A DNA stretch of 64,000 bases from CAIWTU01 sp963815135 (GTDB lineage Bacteria; Desulfobacterota; Desulfuromonadia; Geobacterales; Geobacteraceae). The notes under the pieces are model-generated. The model did no database searches. It saw nothing but the letters and a program-made list of their open reading frames with translations, and was not told the origin of the DNA. Made by a program: the position numbers and the translations under genes. The stretch spans positions 124,001-188,000 of the forward strand of contig CAWFFO010000009.1 in the NCBI GenBank assembly GCA_963815135.1, written 5' to 3'. Positions within the stretch are counted from its first letter, which is position 1; each line of letters opens with the position of its first letter. Shown in pieces: positions 9,626 through 18,218 of the stretch.

Positions 9626-9952
9626 TTACCGCCCTCTTTCATCATGATGATTCAGATTCTGTCCCCTGTGGTCCCCATTCCATCCGGCGTGACGGACATA
9701 TGCATGTCTGTTGCGGTCGTAACGGTAATCGCGCTCCCGTTCGGTGAAGCGGACTTTTTCCACTTGATAAGCCCGTACGGGCCGATGGACATACACTGGA
9801 GCCGGATTGAATACTGTTGCCGCCACCACGGGAATGCCGAAATTTACGCCTATTCTCAAATCGACTCCGGAGGCATCAGCCCTGTGCACACCCAAACCTA
9901 AAACCATTATCGCTGCCGATGCTACTGCAAGAGATTTGACAAGATTTTTCAT
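9626..9952 (-). CDS. Secreted basic His/Arg-rich hypothetical protein
   Basis: 108 residues with AAGGAGG 4 nt before ATG 9952. A clear Sec signal peptide (hydrophobic AAIMVLGLGV, cleavage after ADA at about 27). The mature part begins with a short hydrophobic segment (GVNFGIPVVAATVFNPAPVY) and ends in a strongly basic tail rich in Arg, His, Tyr and Asn. Geobacter-type genomes carry many such small periplasmic proteins, but I do not recognise this family and assign no function. Confidence 0.75.
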   Translation of the reverse strand: MKNLVKSLAVASAAIMVLGLGVHRADASGVDLRIGVNFGIPVVAATVFNPAPVYVHRPVRAYQVEKVRFTERERDYRYDRNRHAYVRHAGWNGDHRGQNLNHHDERGR

Positions 9953-10057
9953 TTTATCCTCCTTTTTTTAATTTCATCTGACTTTTCAGACGGAAGGAGG
10001 AAATGATTAGTTACAATTTTTTATAAATAATGACAAAGGAGAATTGAAGCAGGTCTC

Positions 10058-11248
10058 TCAAATCCGTCCATCCGGGACCGCCGCAGATTGCTGCCGCACA
10101 TCCCCCAGACCGGAGATAATGTGGAGGAAGTTTCGCGTCAAAGCCGCATGCAGTTCGGTTCCGGCCATGTCGAGCATCATGGGAGCTATCTCCTCGAGGT
10201 CAAGCGGCTCGCGATAGGACCTGCGGGTGCGCATCGCATCGAAAAAATCCGAGATCATGGTCATATGGCTGCACAGGTTAAGGTCCCAGCCGTGAGGAAG
10301 CTTCGGATAACCACTCAGGTTGAATCTGGCATGGTGTTCAAAGGCAGCTATCGGAGCCATACGTGGCACTCCCGAAGCCTCCTTCAGAAGATAGCGAGCA
10401 CCTTTGACGGGATGCTCTTTGATGATTGCGAACTCCTCATCCGTCAGTCTGCCGTTTTTGGTGAGAATTTCCTCGGGAACAAAGAACTTGCCTATGTCGT
10501 GGAGCATGGCGGAGATGCCGATGTCTTTCAGCAATTGCCCTTCGATACCCAGAGACATGGCCTGGGCAAGGTTCAGGATACAGACATTGGTGGAATGTGT
10601 AAAAGTATATTCGTCCATTTCCCGGAGCGCAGCCAGCAACAGCATCGGCTTGCCTTCCTGGCGGAATGCCTCGACGAAGCCGGATACGATCTCCAGTACC
10701 CCTGATATTTTAAGTTTCCTATGCCGCTTTATTGCTTCGTAAATCTCCATTAACCGGGCCGTCTCTTCTCCGGGGATATCCTGCAGAGACAGACTTTTGG
10801 TTTTCGCATCGTGTCCGTTGTCAACTCCATCTTCGGCTTCCGATTCGTAATGCACCACAACCTGTCCCAACCGCAGATGTTCGCTGGATACAATCCGGCT
10901 TCCGGCATCATGATGGGAAGAGATGTAAGCTATGAAATCATCCATTTCCTCTCTGGTAATTCCCCGCAGAAAATTTATATGCCCGATTCCGTTTGCTTTG
11001 AGGATCCGGCAAAACCTGTCAAGGTACGGGCTGGACTCCCGGGGCAGGCCGTTAATCACCAATTCGTTTTCTATGACCATCAGAGACAGTTCCGCCACTT
11101 CATCCAGGGCCGTGCAGATACCCGCATAAGCCTGGGATCCGAGCCGGAAAGCCTGTGGATGTTCCTTGCCGTAAAGAGTCGAGTTGGCAATGGCCGAAAG
11201 CAGGAACCGCAAAACATCATGTATGCCCCTGACATTGTCTTTCATCAT
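10058..11248 (-). CDS. HD-GYP domain protein (second gene of operon)
   Basis: 396 residues; its ATG overlaps the stop of the upstream HEAT gene by 4 bp, so the two are translationally coupled. N-terminal ~130 residues: the same module as the 4082 and 11245 proteins (LYGKEHPQAFR; FCRILKANGIGHINFLRGI). From ~180 an HD-GYP domain: THSTNVCILN, MLHDIGKFF, and FEHHARFNLSGYPKLP with HH and GYP. Predicted role is c-di-GMP hydrolysis controlled through the N-terminal module or its HEAT partner. The GYP loop carries HHxRxNLSGYP rather than the common HHExxDGxGYP. Confidence 0.87.
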   Translation of the reverse strand: MMKDNVRGIHDVLRFLLSAIANSTLYGKEHPQAFRLGSQAYAGICTALDEVAELSLMVIENELVINGLPRESSPYLDRFCRILKANGIGHINFLRGITREEMDDFIAYISSHHDAGSRIVSSEHLRLGQVVVHYESEAEDGVDNGHDAKTKSLSLQDIPGEETARLMEIYEAIKRHRKLKISGVLEIVSGFVEAFRQEGKPMLLLAALREMDEYTFTHSTNVCILNLAQAMSLGIEGQLLKDIGISAMLHDIGKFFVPEEILTKNGRLTDEEFAIIKEHPVKGARYLLKEASGVPRMAPIAAFEHHARFNLSGYPKLPHGWDLNLCSHMTMISDFFDAMRTRRSYREPLDLEEIAPMMLDMAGTELHAALTRNFLHIISGLGDVRQQSAAVPDGRI

Positions 11249-13416
11249 TGGCGCTCCAAAATGTTCCTGAGGGATATCCCTGCCTGGTGTGCAATTTTAC
11301 CCCTGCCAGCCGCTAAGGTCTCCAGGAAAGTTCGGGATGCATGGGCCGGGTACCGTTCAACAGAACGCAGGATTTCCATTTTGAGTCCTGACAGCAGAAT
11401 GGGGTGAAAGATGCTTCGGGATGTGAGGACTTTTTTCAGCACGGGCAATGCATCCGGGTTCCCGATTTCCGCCATTGTCTGTAAGGCAGCGATTTTTTCT
11501 TCACAGTCGTCTGAAGTCAGACCCGGCCTGGTTACCAGGGAAAGCAGACGCTCTAAAATAGCCGATGAGGTGCACTTTTCAGCATTGCGGACAGCTGTCA
11601 TCCGGACATTCCGATCCTGACTCTCCAAGTCCTGACTGATCTGCAGCTCGACAGCAGGGTCATGGAAGTGAAGCAGTGTCCTGATTGCTTCCTGGCGTAC
11701 TCGCGGGTCCTGATGGGAAGCCATCTGCCGGACTTTTTCCAGAGCTGAAATAATATTCATTTTGCGGACCAGGAAGACGAGGTTACGGATAAAATACCAG
11801 CGGTTGTCGTCAAGTTTTCCTGCAATGGCCGAACCGGCGTCCGGACCGAATTCCACCAGGCGTTCCATCATGAAGCGGCGAAGGGACATATTTTCCTCCC
11901 CTGCAAGCCGCTCGAGTAGAATCTCGATGAACGGTTGACCAATGTTCCTGATTATCCGGCTGATTTCTACGAACCTGGTTTTACCCCAGGTTTCCAGGCC
12001 GTTCAGCACCTCTTCCAGGAAATCCTTCCGTACAAGATGTTCTTTCAACATGCGACGGCATTCCTCTGGAATAGTATCTTTATCAAACAGTTGAGTCACT
12101 TTCAGCACCCGCTCATAATTGCCGATCTCGAGAAAATAGGTGGTTATGTCGCTCAGGTTTTTGATCAGTTCCAGGTTCTCGTTGCCATCGGCATTTTCCG
12201 TTGAAAGAAGCACGAGCAGAATGTCGCAGATCCGGGATTCAAGCTGATCGGGGTCCGGCATATCCATAAGGCCGGATATCTCGGCCTGCTCCAGCTTCGG
12301 AATCTGTGAAGCCGAGATAATTTTGTCGAGTTTGCGCCGATATACGTCGGGAACGAACTCTTGAATGGCATGCTCTCTGAAAATAGTCCGCATCTTTTCC
12401 TGAACCTGCAGGCTCTCCAGATCCACATGGCCATTCTTCATTTCCGGAGAAGCGTGCTGGGAAAATTTTTTGAGAAGTCCCCGGACGAAAGGAGACACGC
12501 TGAACTTTTCTTTATCAATATCATTCAGAATCTGCATGATGATATCCGAAGGCAATTCCCGCATGAAACTTTCCACTCCGGACTCTATACAGAATTTTTC
12601 GTTGCCAAAGGCGCTGTACAGGAACTGACGGCGCAATTCGGGGTGCAGCTTTGCGGCAAAAATTGCCAGCTTCCGGTGGATGAAAACTCCATGGCAGCTT
12701 TCCGACGCCTGGTGGACAATTTCCTGGCGCATGAGTTCGATTGCTGCTTCGGCATGACCGGATACTTGAACATTACCACTTTCGAACTGCCGGTTGAGCA
12801 GCTCCGCCATCAATTCCGGTTCGGTCGAAAAATCCTCGCTGCCTGCGGGATCGAGGGTTTCCATGGCAAGACCTTTGGCAAACCTTTCCCAAAGACCCTC
12901 GGAAGAAACCTGCTCATCGCCATTGCCGGGAGAGTCCATTTCAGTCGTACCGAAAAGATCATATCGTATGGCCTTGATATCCAATGAACTGAAGCAATAA
13001 TTTCCCCATATTTTCTCGATGCCCCCGCCCTGGTAGACATCCTCTCTCTTCAAACCAAGTATTGATATGAAATTGTTCAACTCGTCAACTGTAAGACCCT
13101 GGCGTATAATCAGGACGCCTATTCCCCTTTCATAGAGAACCCTGGCAAAATCGCGGAAAATGATGTTTGATTTGTCCATGGTGGAATGGTCGAAAATCAG
13201 GGCATCACAGGCGACACCCAGGACGATCTCGTCCCGTGTCGATAGCAGGCTGGTATAAGTGCCAAGGACTTTCTGTAACGAAGCATCTATAATCTGATGT
13301 CCCTTGGGGTAGGCAGTGCTGTTGCGGCGAGCGATATTAAGCTCGATAATCAGGCTCGAAAGCGAAGAATTATCAATGCCGCATACCGGTTTTGGGGTCA
13401 GTGTGGTTTCAATCAT
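11245..13416 (-). CDS. HEAT-repeat protein with HD-GYP-associated N-terminal module
   Basis: 723 residues. The N-terminal ~140 residues share the module of the neighbouring HD-GYP protein (AYPKGHQIIDA; FARVLYERGIGVLIIRQGLT). The C-terminal ~230 residues form helical HEAT-like repeats (VRQMASHQDPRVRQEAIRTL; SQDRNVRMTAVRNAEKC). No catalytic motif, signal peptide or membrane helix is visible, so it is likely a cytoplasmic scaffold or sensor. The 4-bp overlap with the downstream HD-GYP gene suggests the two products work together. Function inferred only from context. Confidence 0.8.
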   Translation of the reverse strand: MIETTLTPKPVCGIDNSSLSSLIIELNIARRNSTAYPKGHQIIDASLQKVLGTYTSLLSTRDEIVLGVACDALIFDHSTMDKSNIIFRDFARVLYERGIGVLIIRQGLTVDELNNFISILGLKREDVYQGGGIEKIWGNYCFSSLDIKAIRYDLFGTTEMDSPGNGDEQVSSEGLWERFAKGLAMETLDPAGSEDFSTEPELMAELLNRQFESGNVQVSGHAEAAIELMRQEIVHQASESCHGVFIHRKLAIFAAKLHPELRRQFLYSAFGNEKFCIESGVESFMRELPSDIIMQILNDIDKEKFSVSPFVRGLLKKFSQHASPEMKNGHVDLESLQVQEKMRTIFREHAIQEFVPDVYRRKLDKIISASQIPKLEQAEISGLMDMPDPDQLESRICDILLVLLSTENADGNENLELIKNLSDITTYFLEIGNYERVLKVTQLFDKDTIPEECRRMLKEHLVRKDFLEEVLNGLETWGKTRFVEISRIIRNIGQPFIEILLERLAGEENMSLRRFMMERLVEFGPDAGSAIAGKLDDNRWYFIRNLVFLVRKMNIISALEKVRQMASHQDPRVRQEAIRTLLHFHDPAVELQISQDLESQDRNVRMTAVRNAEKCTSSAILERLLSLVTRPGLTSDDCEEKIAALQTMAEIGNPDALPVLKKVLTSRSIFHPILLSGLKMEILRSVERYPAHASRTFLETLAAGRGKIAHQAGISLRNILERQ

Positions 13417-13824
13417 TGGGTGCAGTATTGTGTTTCATGCTGTTAATGAAATTACGCGAGAGAATCAACCCGGATTATTGTGAATTTAGCCATTAATTTA
13501 CACAACAGCTGGATAATGACACAATTACCTGACCAATTTCAAACAAAATTCCAACAGATCATCGAGAGCATTGTCAAAAGTCATCACCTGGAACTCATGA
13601 ATAGTCGGTCCCGCCAGCTCCGGCTTCCTTTTTTTTCGAGTTTGCGGGACAATGGAATAAACTGAGTTGGACTAAATGAAGACCCTTGAAAAAATGCGGA
13701 ATGACAATAATTGAACACGGTAAAATCGCTGTGGCGCATGCAGTACTCAATGCTTAAAGCGTTGTCGTGATCAAAATTATCTGTTCCGAAATTTATTGGA
13801 TGAAAGGAAAGGGCCGCTGGATAT
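13417..13824. other. Intergenic region, nothing recognisable
   Basis: 408 bp between divergent genes, lower in GC than its surroundings. A 61-codon forward frame at 13480 has no ribosome-binding site and no family resemblance. Presumably holds promoters for both sides, but no convincing -35/-10 pair was found. Confidence 0.5.
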
Positions 13825-14370
13825 ATGAAGGAAGCTGCGAAAGTTATTCCTATAGTTATCCGCAAGCAGAAAAGGCTGAAGATGCCACTGCCGCCGCCCC
13901 ACATTTTCGACGAGCTGCTGGGATGCTATGGCAACAGGCGTTTTTTCGCCCTGTACTGGTCGCGGGCGGTACGGGCGCCGATCCTTCATGACGGTTTTCT
14001 CGAAACCGTAGGCGGGCCGGACCCTTACCGTGTCTGGAGATATCACCCCGGAGTCAATGATGCGCTTGCGGGATACAACATAGGCGATGTCGAGGAAACC
14101 GCCGTCCACTGGCTGCTGGTGGACCGGGAATCCAGGGCGCTTTATATCGGCGCCGCGGCAGATGTGCTTGTTGTCCTGGATTACCAGAAGCGCGGAGTCA
14201 TTGACCCCCTGAAGGAATCAGTGTCCGATCGCAAGTCCGGTTATTCAATGGATATTCAAATGGCGGGCGCGGTCGTAGCGTCCAAAAGGTATAAAAAACC
14301 GATGTTTTCCAACCTGAAACTTCTGCATGAACTGGAGATGTGGCTCAACGCGAAAGTTGCAGGCCCATGA
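13825..14370 (+). CDS. Hypothetical protein
   Basis: 181 residues from ATG 13825, with AAGGAAAGGG starting about 19 nt upstream. No signal peptide; the N-terminus is basic (VIRKQKRLKMPLPPPHIFDE). Soluble mixed alpha/beta composition with the segments GGPDPYRVWRYHPGV and VHWLLVDRESRALYIGAAAD. No known catalytic motif. It is convergent with the 2H-HAD gene, with 36 bp between stops. Family not recognised; codon use looks native. Confidence 0.65.
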   Translation: MKEAAKVIPIVIRKQKRLKMPLPPPHIFDELLGCYGNRRFFALYWSRAVRAPILHDGFLETVGGPDPYRVWRYHPGVNDALAGYNIGDVEETAVHWLLVDRESRALYIGAAADVLVVLDYQKRGVIDPLKESVSDRKSGYSMDIQMAGAVVASKRYKKPMFSNLKLLHELEMWLNAKVAGP

Positions 14371-14406
14371 GTTTTGGTGCGCAAGCGCCTTTTTCAGGTT
14401 AAATCG

Positions 14407-15540
14407 TTATCCAATCAGCTGATTCAGTTCTCCCCGCAACTTATCCTCGCCGGTATAAAGGATTGTCTGCAGTCCCCGTTCCCTGGCCCGCTCCACATTG
14501 GACGGCATATCGTCTATGAAGAGTGCATCCCGGGGCTCGATGCCGAGGGCGGCGACCACGTCGTCGAAGACGCTTGGGTCGCGCTTCCCCTTGCCCAGAT
14601 CATAACTGTTGAACACCCGGTCGAACTCGTGGAAGAAATGGTCGCGGCGGTCAAGGAGCGCCAGCCAGTCGGTCTGGTCGCTCAGAATGACCGTGAGGAT
14701 TCCGCTGGATCGCAGTTCCCGTACAACTTCCAGCACACGCGGACGCAGCACGAAGCGTTCCAGGATCTCACCGCTCAGCTCGTCAACTTCTCCGCGGATT
14801 CCGCACCTTTCACGCATCTTCGCCCAGAAAGCGGCTTCAGTTCCATGTCCGGTTACATAGCCGGAATCGTAAACGGCGTCCATCGCGGCCTGCAAAATCT
14901 TTTCCGGATCGATACCCTGTTTGCGGGCTATGGCCAGGAGCCCTTCCCGGAACCCCTCTTCGGCAAGCACCCCGCCGTAATCGAAGATAACAGCCCGGAC
15001 GGGCGTTCCCCGACCTGTATCATCCAGCCTGATACGGAACAGTGTCTGCCATTGCCCGGTATCGCGCCACCCCTCCTCCCGGTTTCGGGGCGTCACGATC
15101 TTTGTCTGGTCAAAGTGGATTAGGGACCTGTTCATGACCACCCGTTTGGCCAGTGCCTCCTTGTCGCGCAGCGGCATGGCACTGTAAAAAAGGCTCAGGT
15201 GCGGAAACAGTTCATCCCCCGAATCGCTTCCCATGCCGGCTTTTATCGTTTCATGAATGTTCCGCAGCACAGGGTCTTCTTCAAATTCGATGAACAGGCT
15301 CCTGAAATACTCTTCGCTGCAACCGATTTCCCGCACGCGCAGGGAAAATGAACCGATACCGGACACCGCTGTTGATACCGTCTGCTTCAGCCCATCAAGG
15401 TCGGAAAGCGCTCCTGAATAAACGGTAACATGGGGCTCGAAAGCAGGCATGTCGTATTTGCCGCACAGTTCCCGGATGAGATTGGCGGTGTAATTGAAGT
15501 CGGTGTCGGAAGGCGTCAGGAATACGGAATATTTTTGCAT
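14407..15540 (-). CDS. Fusion: 2H cyclic phosphodiesterase-like domain + HAD hydrolase
   Basis: 377 residues. Residues 1-~175 carry the two His motifs of 2H phosphoesterases/cyclic phosphodiesterases: PHVTV (His37) and PHLSL (His114). From ~181 a HAD domain: motif I VIFDYGGVLAEEG (nucleophile Asp187), motif II VILSDQT, and the acidic motif DALFIDDMPSN. In motif I the second Asp is Gly, as in YihX-like HADs. A 2H enzyme opens a 2',3'- or 1'',2''-cyclic phosphate and a HAD could remove the resulting monophosphate, so one protein could do two successive steps. That is inference. Third gene of a run with ybjQ (55-bp gap). Confidence 0.82.
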   Translation of the reverse strand: MQKYSVFLTPSDTDFNYTANLIRELCGKYDMPAFEPHVTVYSGALSDLDGLKQTVSTAVSGIGSFSLRVREIGCSEEYFRSLFIEFEEDPVLRNIHETIKAGMGSDSGDELFPHLSLFYSAMPLRDKEALAKRVVMNRSLIHFDQTKIVTPRNREEGWRDTGQWQTLFRIRLDDTGRGTPVRAVIFDYGGVLAEEGFREGLLAIARKQGIDPEKILQAAMDAVYDSGYVTGHGTEAAFWAKMRERCGIRGEVDELSGEILERFVLRPRVLEVVRELRSSGILTVILSDQTDWLALLDRRDHFFHEFDRVFNSYDLGKGKRDPSVFDDVVAALGIEPRDALFIDDMPSNVERARERGLQTILYTGEDKLRGELNQLIG

Positions 15541-15595
15541 TGCTCACTCCTTCGTTAAAACCAGGGAATCCTGACCCCTCCAGAGGGATGATGTT

Positions 15596-15931
15596 TCATT
15601 TTTCAGGTTCGATGACAACGGCGGTTCCGTAGCAGAGTACTTCCGTCGCCGATCCCTTGCTGACAACTTCCGATGCATCGTAGCGAAGACCGACGATGGC
15701 ATTGGCACCCATTTCGCGAGCGTGCCGGATCAAAATCTCGTATGCCTGCTGCCGCGCCTGCTCGCACATCTCGGTATACGCCCCGATGCTTCCCCCGATG
15801 ATGTTCTTCAATCCCCCCAGTATCCCCTGGGCGATTGTCGGAGCCCTGACGATGATGCCTCGCGCCAACCCCTTGTATTCCTTGATTCGATATCCCTCGA
15901 TGGTGAATGTCGTCGTAACCGGCATGTTCAT
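15596..15931 (-). CDS. ybjQ: YbjQ/UPF0145 family protein
   Basis: 111 residues from ATG 15931, which has AGGAG about 7 nt upstream. Heavy-metal-binding-like fold of the YbjQ family: FTIEGYRIKEYKGLARGIIV at the start, then ARQQAYEILIRHAREMGANA and an IVGLRYD strand. Family members assemble into ring-like oligomers; the function is not established. ATGA overlap with the upstream transferase gene shows an operon. Confidence 0.85.
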   Translation of the reverse strand: MNMPVTTTFTIEGYRIKEYKGLARGIIVRAPTIAQGILGGLKNIIGGSIGAYTEMCEQARQQAYEILIRHAREMGANAIVGLRYDASEVVSKGSATEVLCYGTAVVIEPEK

Positions 15932-16626
15932 TCCGTTTCTCCTTTCCCATTGCTCTTTGATGTGTTTTTCAGAAACAGCAGCCTCAAAAACCGCCGCGTC
16001 AGTGGAGCGCAATTCCCGGCTTCAACCAGTCCGGGCCTTCCCAGGTCGGCCGGTGAGTCAACGTCATACCAGGCCGGGAGGGTTTTGCAGTTTAATCCCG
16101 AAAGTTCCGCTTTAGCCAGGCTTTGCCGCAAGACATGGCCGCTGCTCCAGGTGATCCCGCGAAAAAGTTCCCCATGCATGCGTTTCATTGCCAGCAGATA
16201 GTAGCCACCGTCTTCGGCTGGTCCGAAGACAACGTCATTGCCGCCTTTCTCCAGTGACCGGAAGCTATCTTCAATATATGCGGCGGGGAGATCGGGAGAG
16301 TCGGTGCCGATTATGGCCACCGACCGGTAGCCCATGGCGAAGGCATGGTTAAAGGCCGCCTGCATTCTCATCCCCAGGTCTTCACCCTGTTGGGGGAAAA
16401 CCGCAAAGGAAGGAAAATTTGCATGGAAATAATCTTCCGTTTCGCTTCCGCCTTCGTAAAAAAGTAACTTGTCAGTGCCACTGAAAGATGCGGTCTTGTT
16501 GAGTATATCGGTGAGCATGCAGTGGTAGAGTTGCGCTGCTTCATCCGGAGACAGGCAGGGGATAAGACGGGTTTTGACATTTCCCGGGACGGGTTTTCTG
16601 GCGAAAATTATGAGGGCGCTCTTCAT
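15928..16626 (-). CDS. TIGR04282-type glycosyltransferase/nucleotidyltransferase (DUF2064)
   Basis: 232 residues from ATG 16626; the frame extends upstream but MKSALIIFARKPVPGNVKTR is a typical start. Nucleotide-diphospho-sugar-transferase-like fold with GTDSPDLP and GPAEDGGYYLL, signatures of the 'rSAM/selenodomain-associated transferase 1' family. The substrate is unknown. No radical SAM partner sits next to it here. First gene of a possible three-gene operon with ybjQ and the 2H-HAD fusion. Confidence 0.82.
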   Translation of the reverse strand: MKSALIIFARKPVPGNVKTRLIPCLSPDEAAQLYHCMLTDILNKTASFSGTDKLLFYEGGSETEDYFHANFPSFAVFPQQGEDLGMRMQAAFNHAFAMGYRSVAIIGTDSPDLPAAYIEDSFRSLEKGGNDVVFGPAEDGGYYLLAMKRMHGELFRGITWSSGHVLRQSLAKAELSGLNCKTLPAWYDVDSPADLGRPGLVEAGNCAPLTRRFLRLLFLKNTSKSNGKGETE

Positions 16627-16723
16627 CGTGGCGACTTTCACTGTCGGTAATCTGCACAGGGAAGTATAGCAGACCGGAGTGAAAAAGTCGCCAGGTGGGA
16701 AAATGACATCAAACCCGACGGTT

Positions 16724-16856
16724 ATCACACAAAGCCGCAAAGCTCACTAAGAAAATAAAAGCTTGTTTTATTCATCCAAACATCGATTATGTGAATGATT
16801 CCGATTTCAAAGGGCATCGATTTCTTTGTGTCCTTCGTGCCTTTGTGTGAGTTAAC
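16724..16856. repeat. Imperfect inverted dispersed repeat
   Basis: The left arm (ACACAAAGCCGCAAAGCTCA) and right arm (CTTCGTGCCTTTGTGTGAG) are roughly complementary around an AT-rich centre. A related single arm (TTGCGGCTTTGTGTGAGATA) lies near 36225-36245. No coding sequence is present. Confidence 0.5.
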
Positions 16857-16868
16857 TGCTTATTAAGG

Positions 16869-17207
16869 CTAATTCTCTCCGATCCGGTACGTATTCCCGT
16901 TCGGCGCAAGCAGGGTCGCGTCAACAAGTTTTCCCGCCTCGACCCTTGCATCCAGAGCCGATCTTTTACCGCCATCCCAGTGGTAATGGATAATTTGAGG
17001 CGATGATGAATCTGCATCCTTGACCACTGTACCGGGTTTGCCGATGGTTTTTTCAAGCTCATCATAGGTCATCATCGGCTTGACCTTGGGCATGAACCTC
17101 TTGTTGAAGACGGTTTCCGTACTTTCCGGTTGCTTGTTGCAGGCCATCAGAAAAGTAAGCAGACAGAGACTTACTATAAATATCAAACTCTTTATTTTTT
17201 TATTCAT
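16869..17207 (-). CDS. Small lipoprotein, SmpA/BamE-like
   Basis: 112 residues. A lipoprotein signal peptide ends in LMAC (Cys at 23). The mature part contains MTYDELEKTIGKPGTVV, resembling the helix and Gly-Lys-Pro turn of SmpA/OmlA (BamE)-type domains, then a strand pattern ending in LLAPNGNTYRIG. Likely periplasmic, membrane-anchored. Not true BamE by length or context, so no symbol. Monocistronic. Confidence 0.72.
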   Translation of the reverse strand: MNKKIKSLIFIVSLCLLTFLMACNKQPESTETVFNKRFMPKVKPMMTYDELEKTIGKPGTVVKDADSSSPQIIHYHWDGGKRSALDARVEAGKLVDATLLAPNGNTYRIGEN

Positions 17208-17293
17208 CCCGACTCCTCCGATTTGAGAATTTGCAAGCCAAGGCCAGTTTATTTAATTAGCATTATCCACATTATTGAGGTTTATGCACACGT

Positions 17294-18151
17294 TTATCCA
17301 CAGTCGCTGTTGATATTACCCTGTCGCTTGTCACGTTCGATTGCCGCGTAGGCGGAGTGTTTGTGGATGGACTCGAAATTTTCAACTTCCACTGAAAACC
17401 AGGTGATGTTATCGATCTCCGAGAGTTTCAGGGTGGCCTCCCGGACAATGTCCTCGACAAAGCGTGGATTTTCGTATGCGTGTTCGGTCACGAATTTTTC
17501 GTCTGCCCTTTTGAGCAGTGAATAAACGGGGCTGCTGCCGCAGGTTTCGATCAGTTCGACCAGGTCTTCAATCCAGACGAAGTCCCTGTAGCGAACCCTG
17601 AGCGTGACGATGCTGCGCTGGTTGTGAGCGCCGTAGCGGCTCAGTTCCTTGCTGCACGGGCAGAGTGACGTGACCGGGATTTTAATCCCCAGTACGAAAT
17701 CCAGCTCCGTGGTCAGGCTGCCGACGAATTCACAGGTGTATTCCATCAGGCTCACCGCCCCGGAGACCGGGGCTTTTTTTTCGATGAAATACGGGAATTC
17801 TATCTCAAGGTGAGCGCTGTCGGCTCCCAGTTTTTCCTTCATCTTGGCCAGGATGGTCTGCATGTTGTCAAGGCCGATATTTTCCCGATATGAATTGAAG
17901 ACCTCGATGAACCTGCTCATGTGGGTCCCCTTGAAATGGTGGGGCAGGTCCACGTACATGTTCACCCGGGCGACGGTATGCTGCAGTTCCCGACGTTTGT
18001 CCATCACCACGATGGGATAGGAAATATCCTTGACCCCGACCTTGTTAATGGGAATGTTGCGGGTGTCGCGGGATTTCTGAACATCACGCATTTGCTCGGG
18101 GGGCTGGTGGCCGGGGGCAGGGGGCTCGTTTTTCTTTTTATCCTTTGACAT
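17294..18151 (-). CDS. folE2: GTP cyclohydrolase FolE2 (type IB)
   Basis: 285 residues from ATG 18151. It converts GTP to 7,8-dihydroneopterin triphosphate, the entry to folate and to 7-deazaguanine synthesis. Seen: the metal-site segment SLCPCSKELSRYGAHNQRS with conserved Cys and His, and FVEDIVREATLKL near the end, as in FolE2. The first ~45 residues are charged and Pro-rich. Last gene of the run DEAD helicase-queC-folE2 (67 bp after queC), which suggests it also feeds queuosine synthesis. Confidence 0.93.
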   Translation of the reverse strand: MSKDKKKNEPPAPGHQPPEQMRDVQKSRDTRNIPINKVGVKDISYPIVVMDKRRELQHTVARVNMYVDLPHHFKGTHMSRFIEVFNSYRENIGLDNMQTILAKMKEKLGADSAHLEIEFPYFIEKKAPVSGAVSLMEYTCEFVGSLTTELDFVLGIKIPVTSLCPCSKELSRYGAHNQRSIVTLRVRYRDFVWIEDLVELIETCGSSPVYSLLKRADEKFVTEHAYENPRFVEDIVREATLKLSEIDNITWFSVEVENFESIHKHSAYAAIERDKRQGNINSDCG

Positions 18152-18187
18152 TGAGCTGGTTCCTTTGGCGAAACTTATATCACACAT

Positions 18188-18215
18188 TACACATCACGGA
18201 TTACGGATTACGGAT
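18188..18215. repeat. Short heptamer tandem repeat
   Basis: Tandem 7-bp units (CGGATTA) between queC and folE2, with a degenerate TCACATTACACATCA start. One of several heptamer tracts in the window (23606-23665, 50526-50595). Confidence 0.6.
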
Positions 18216-18218
18216 TTC

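Noticed and set aside
13480..13665. 61-codon forward frame before the 13825 gene
   Set aside because: TTG/GTG-type start without ribosome-binding site and no domain resemblance.
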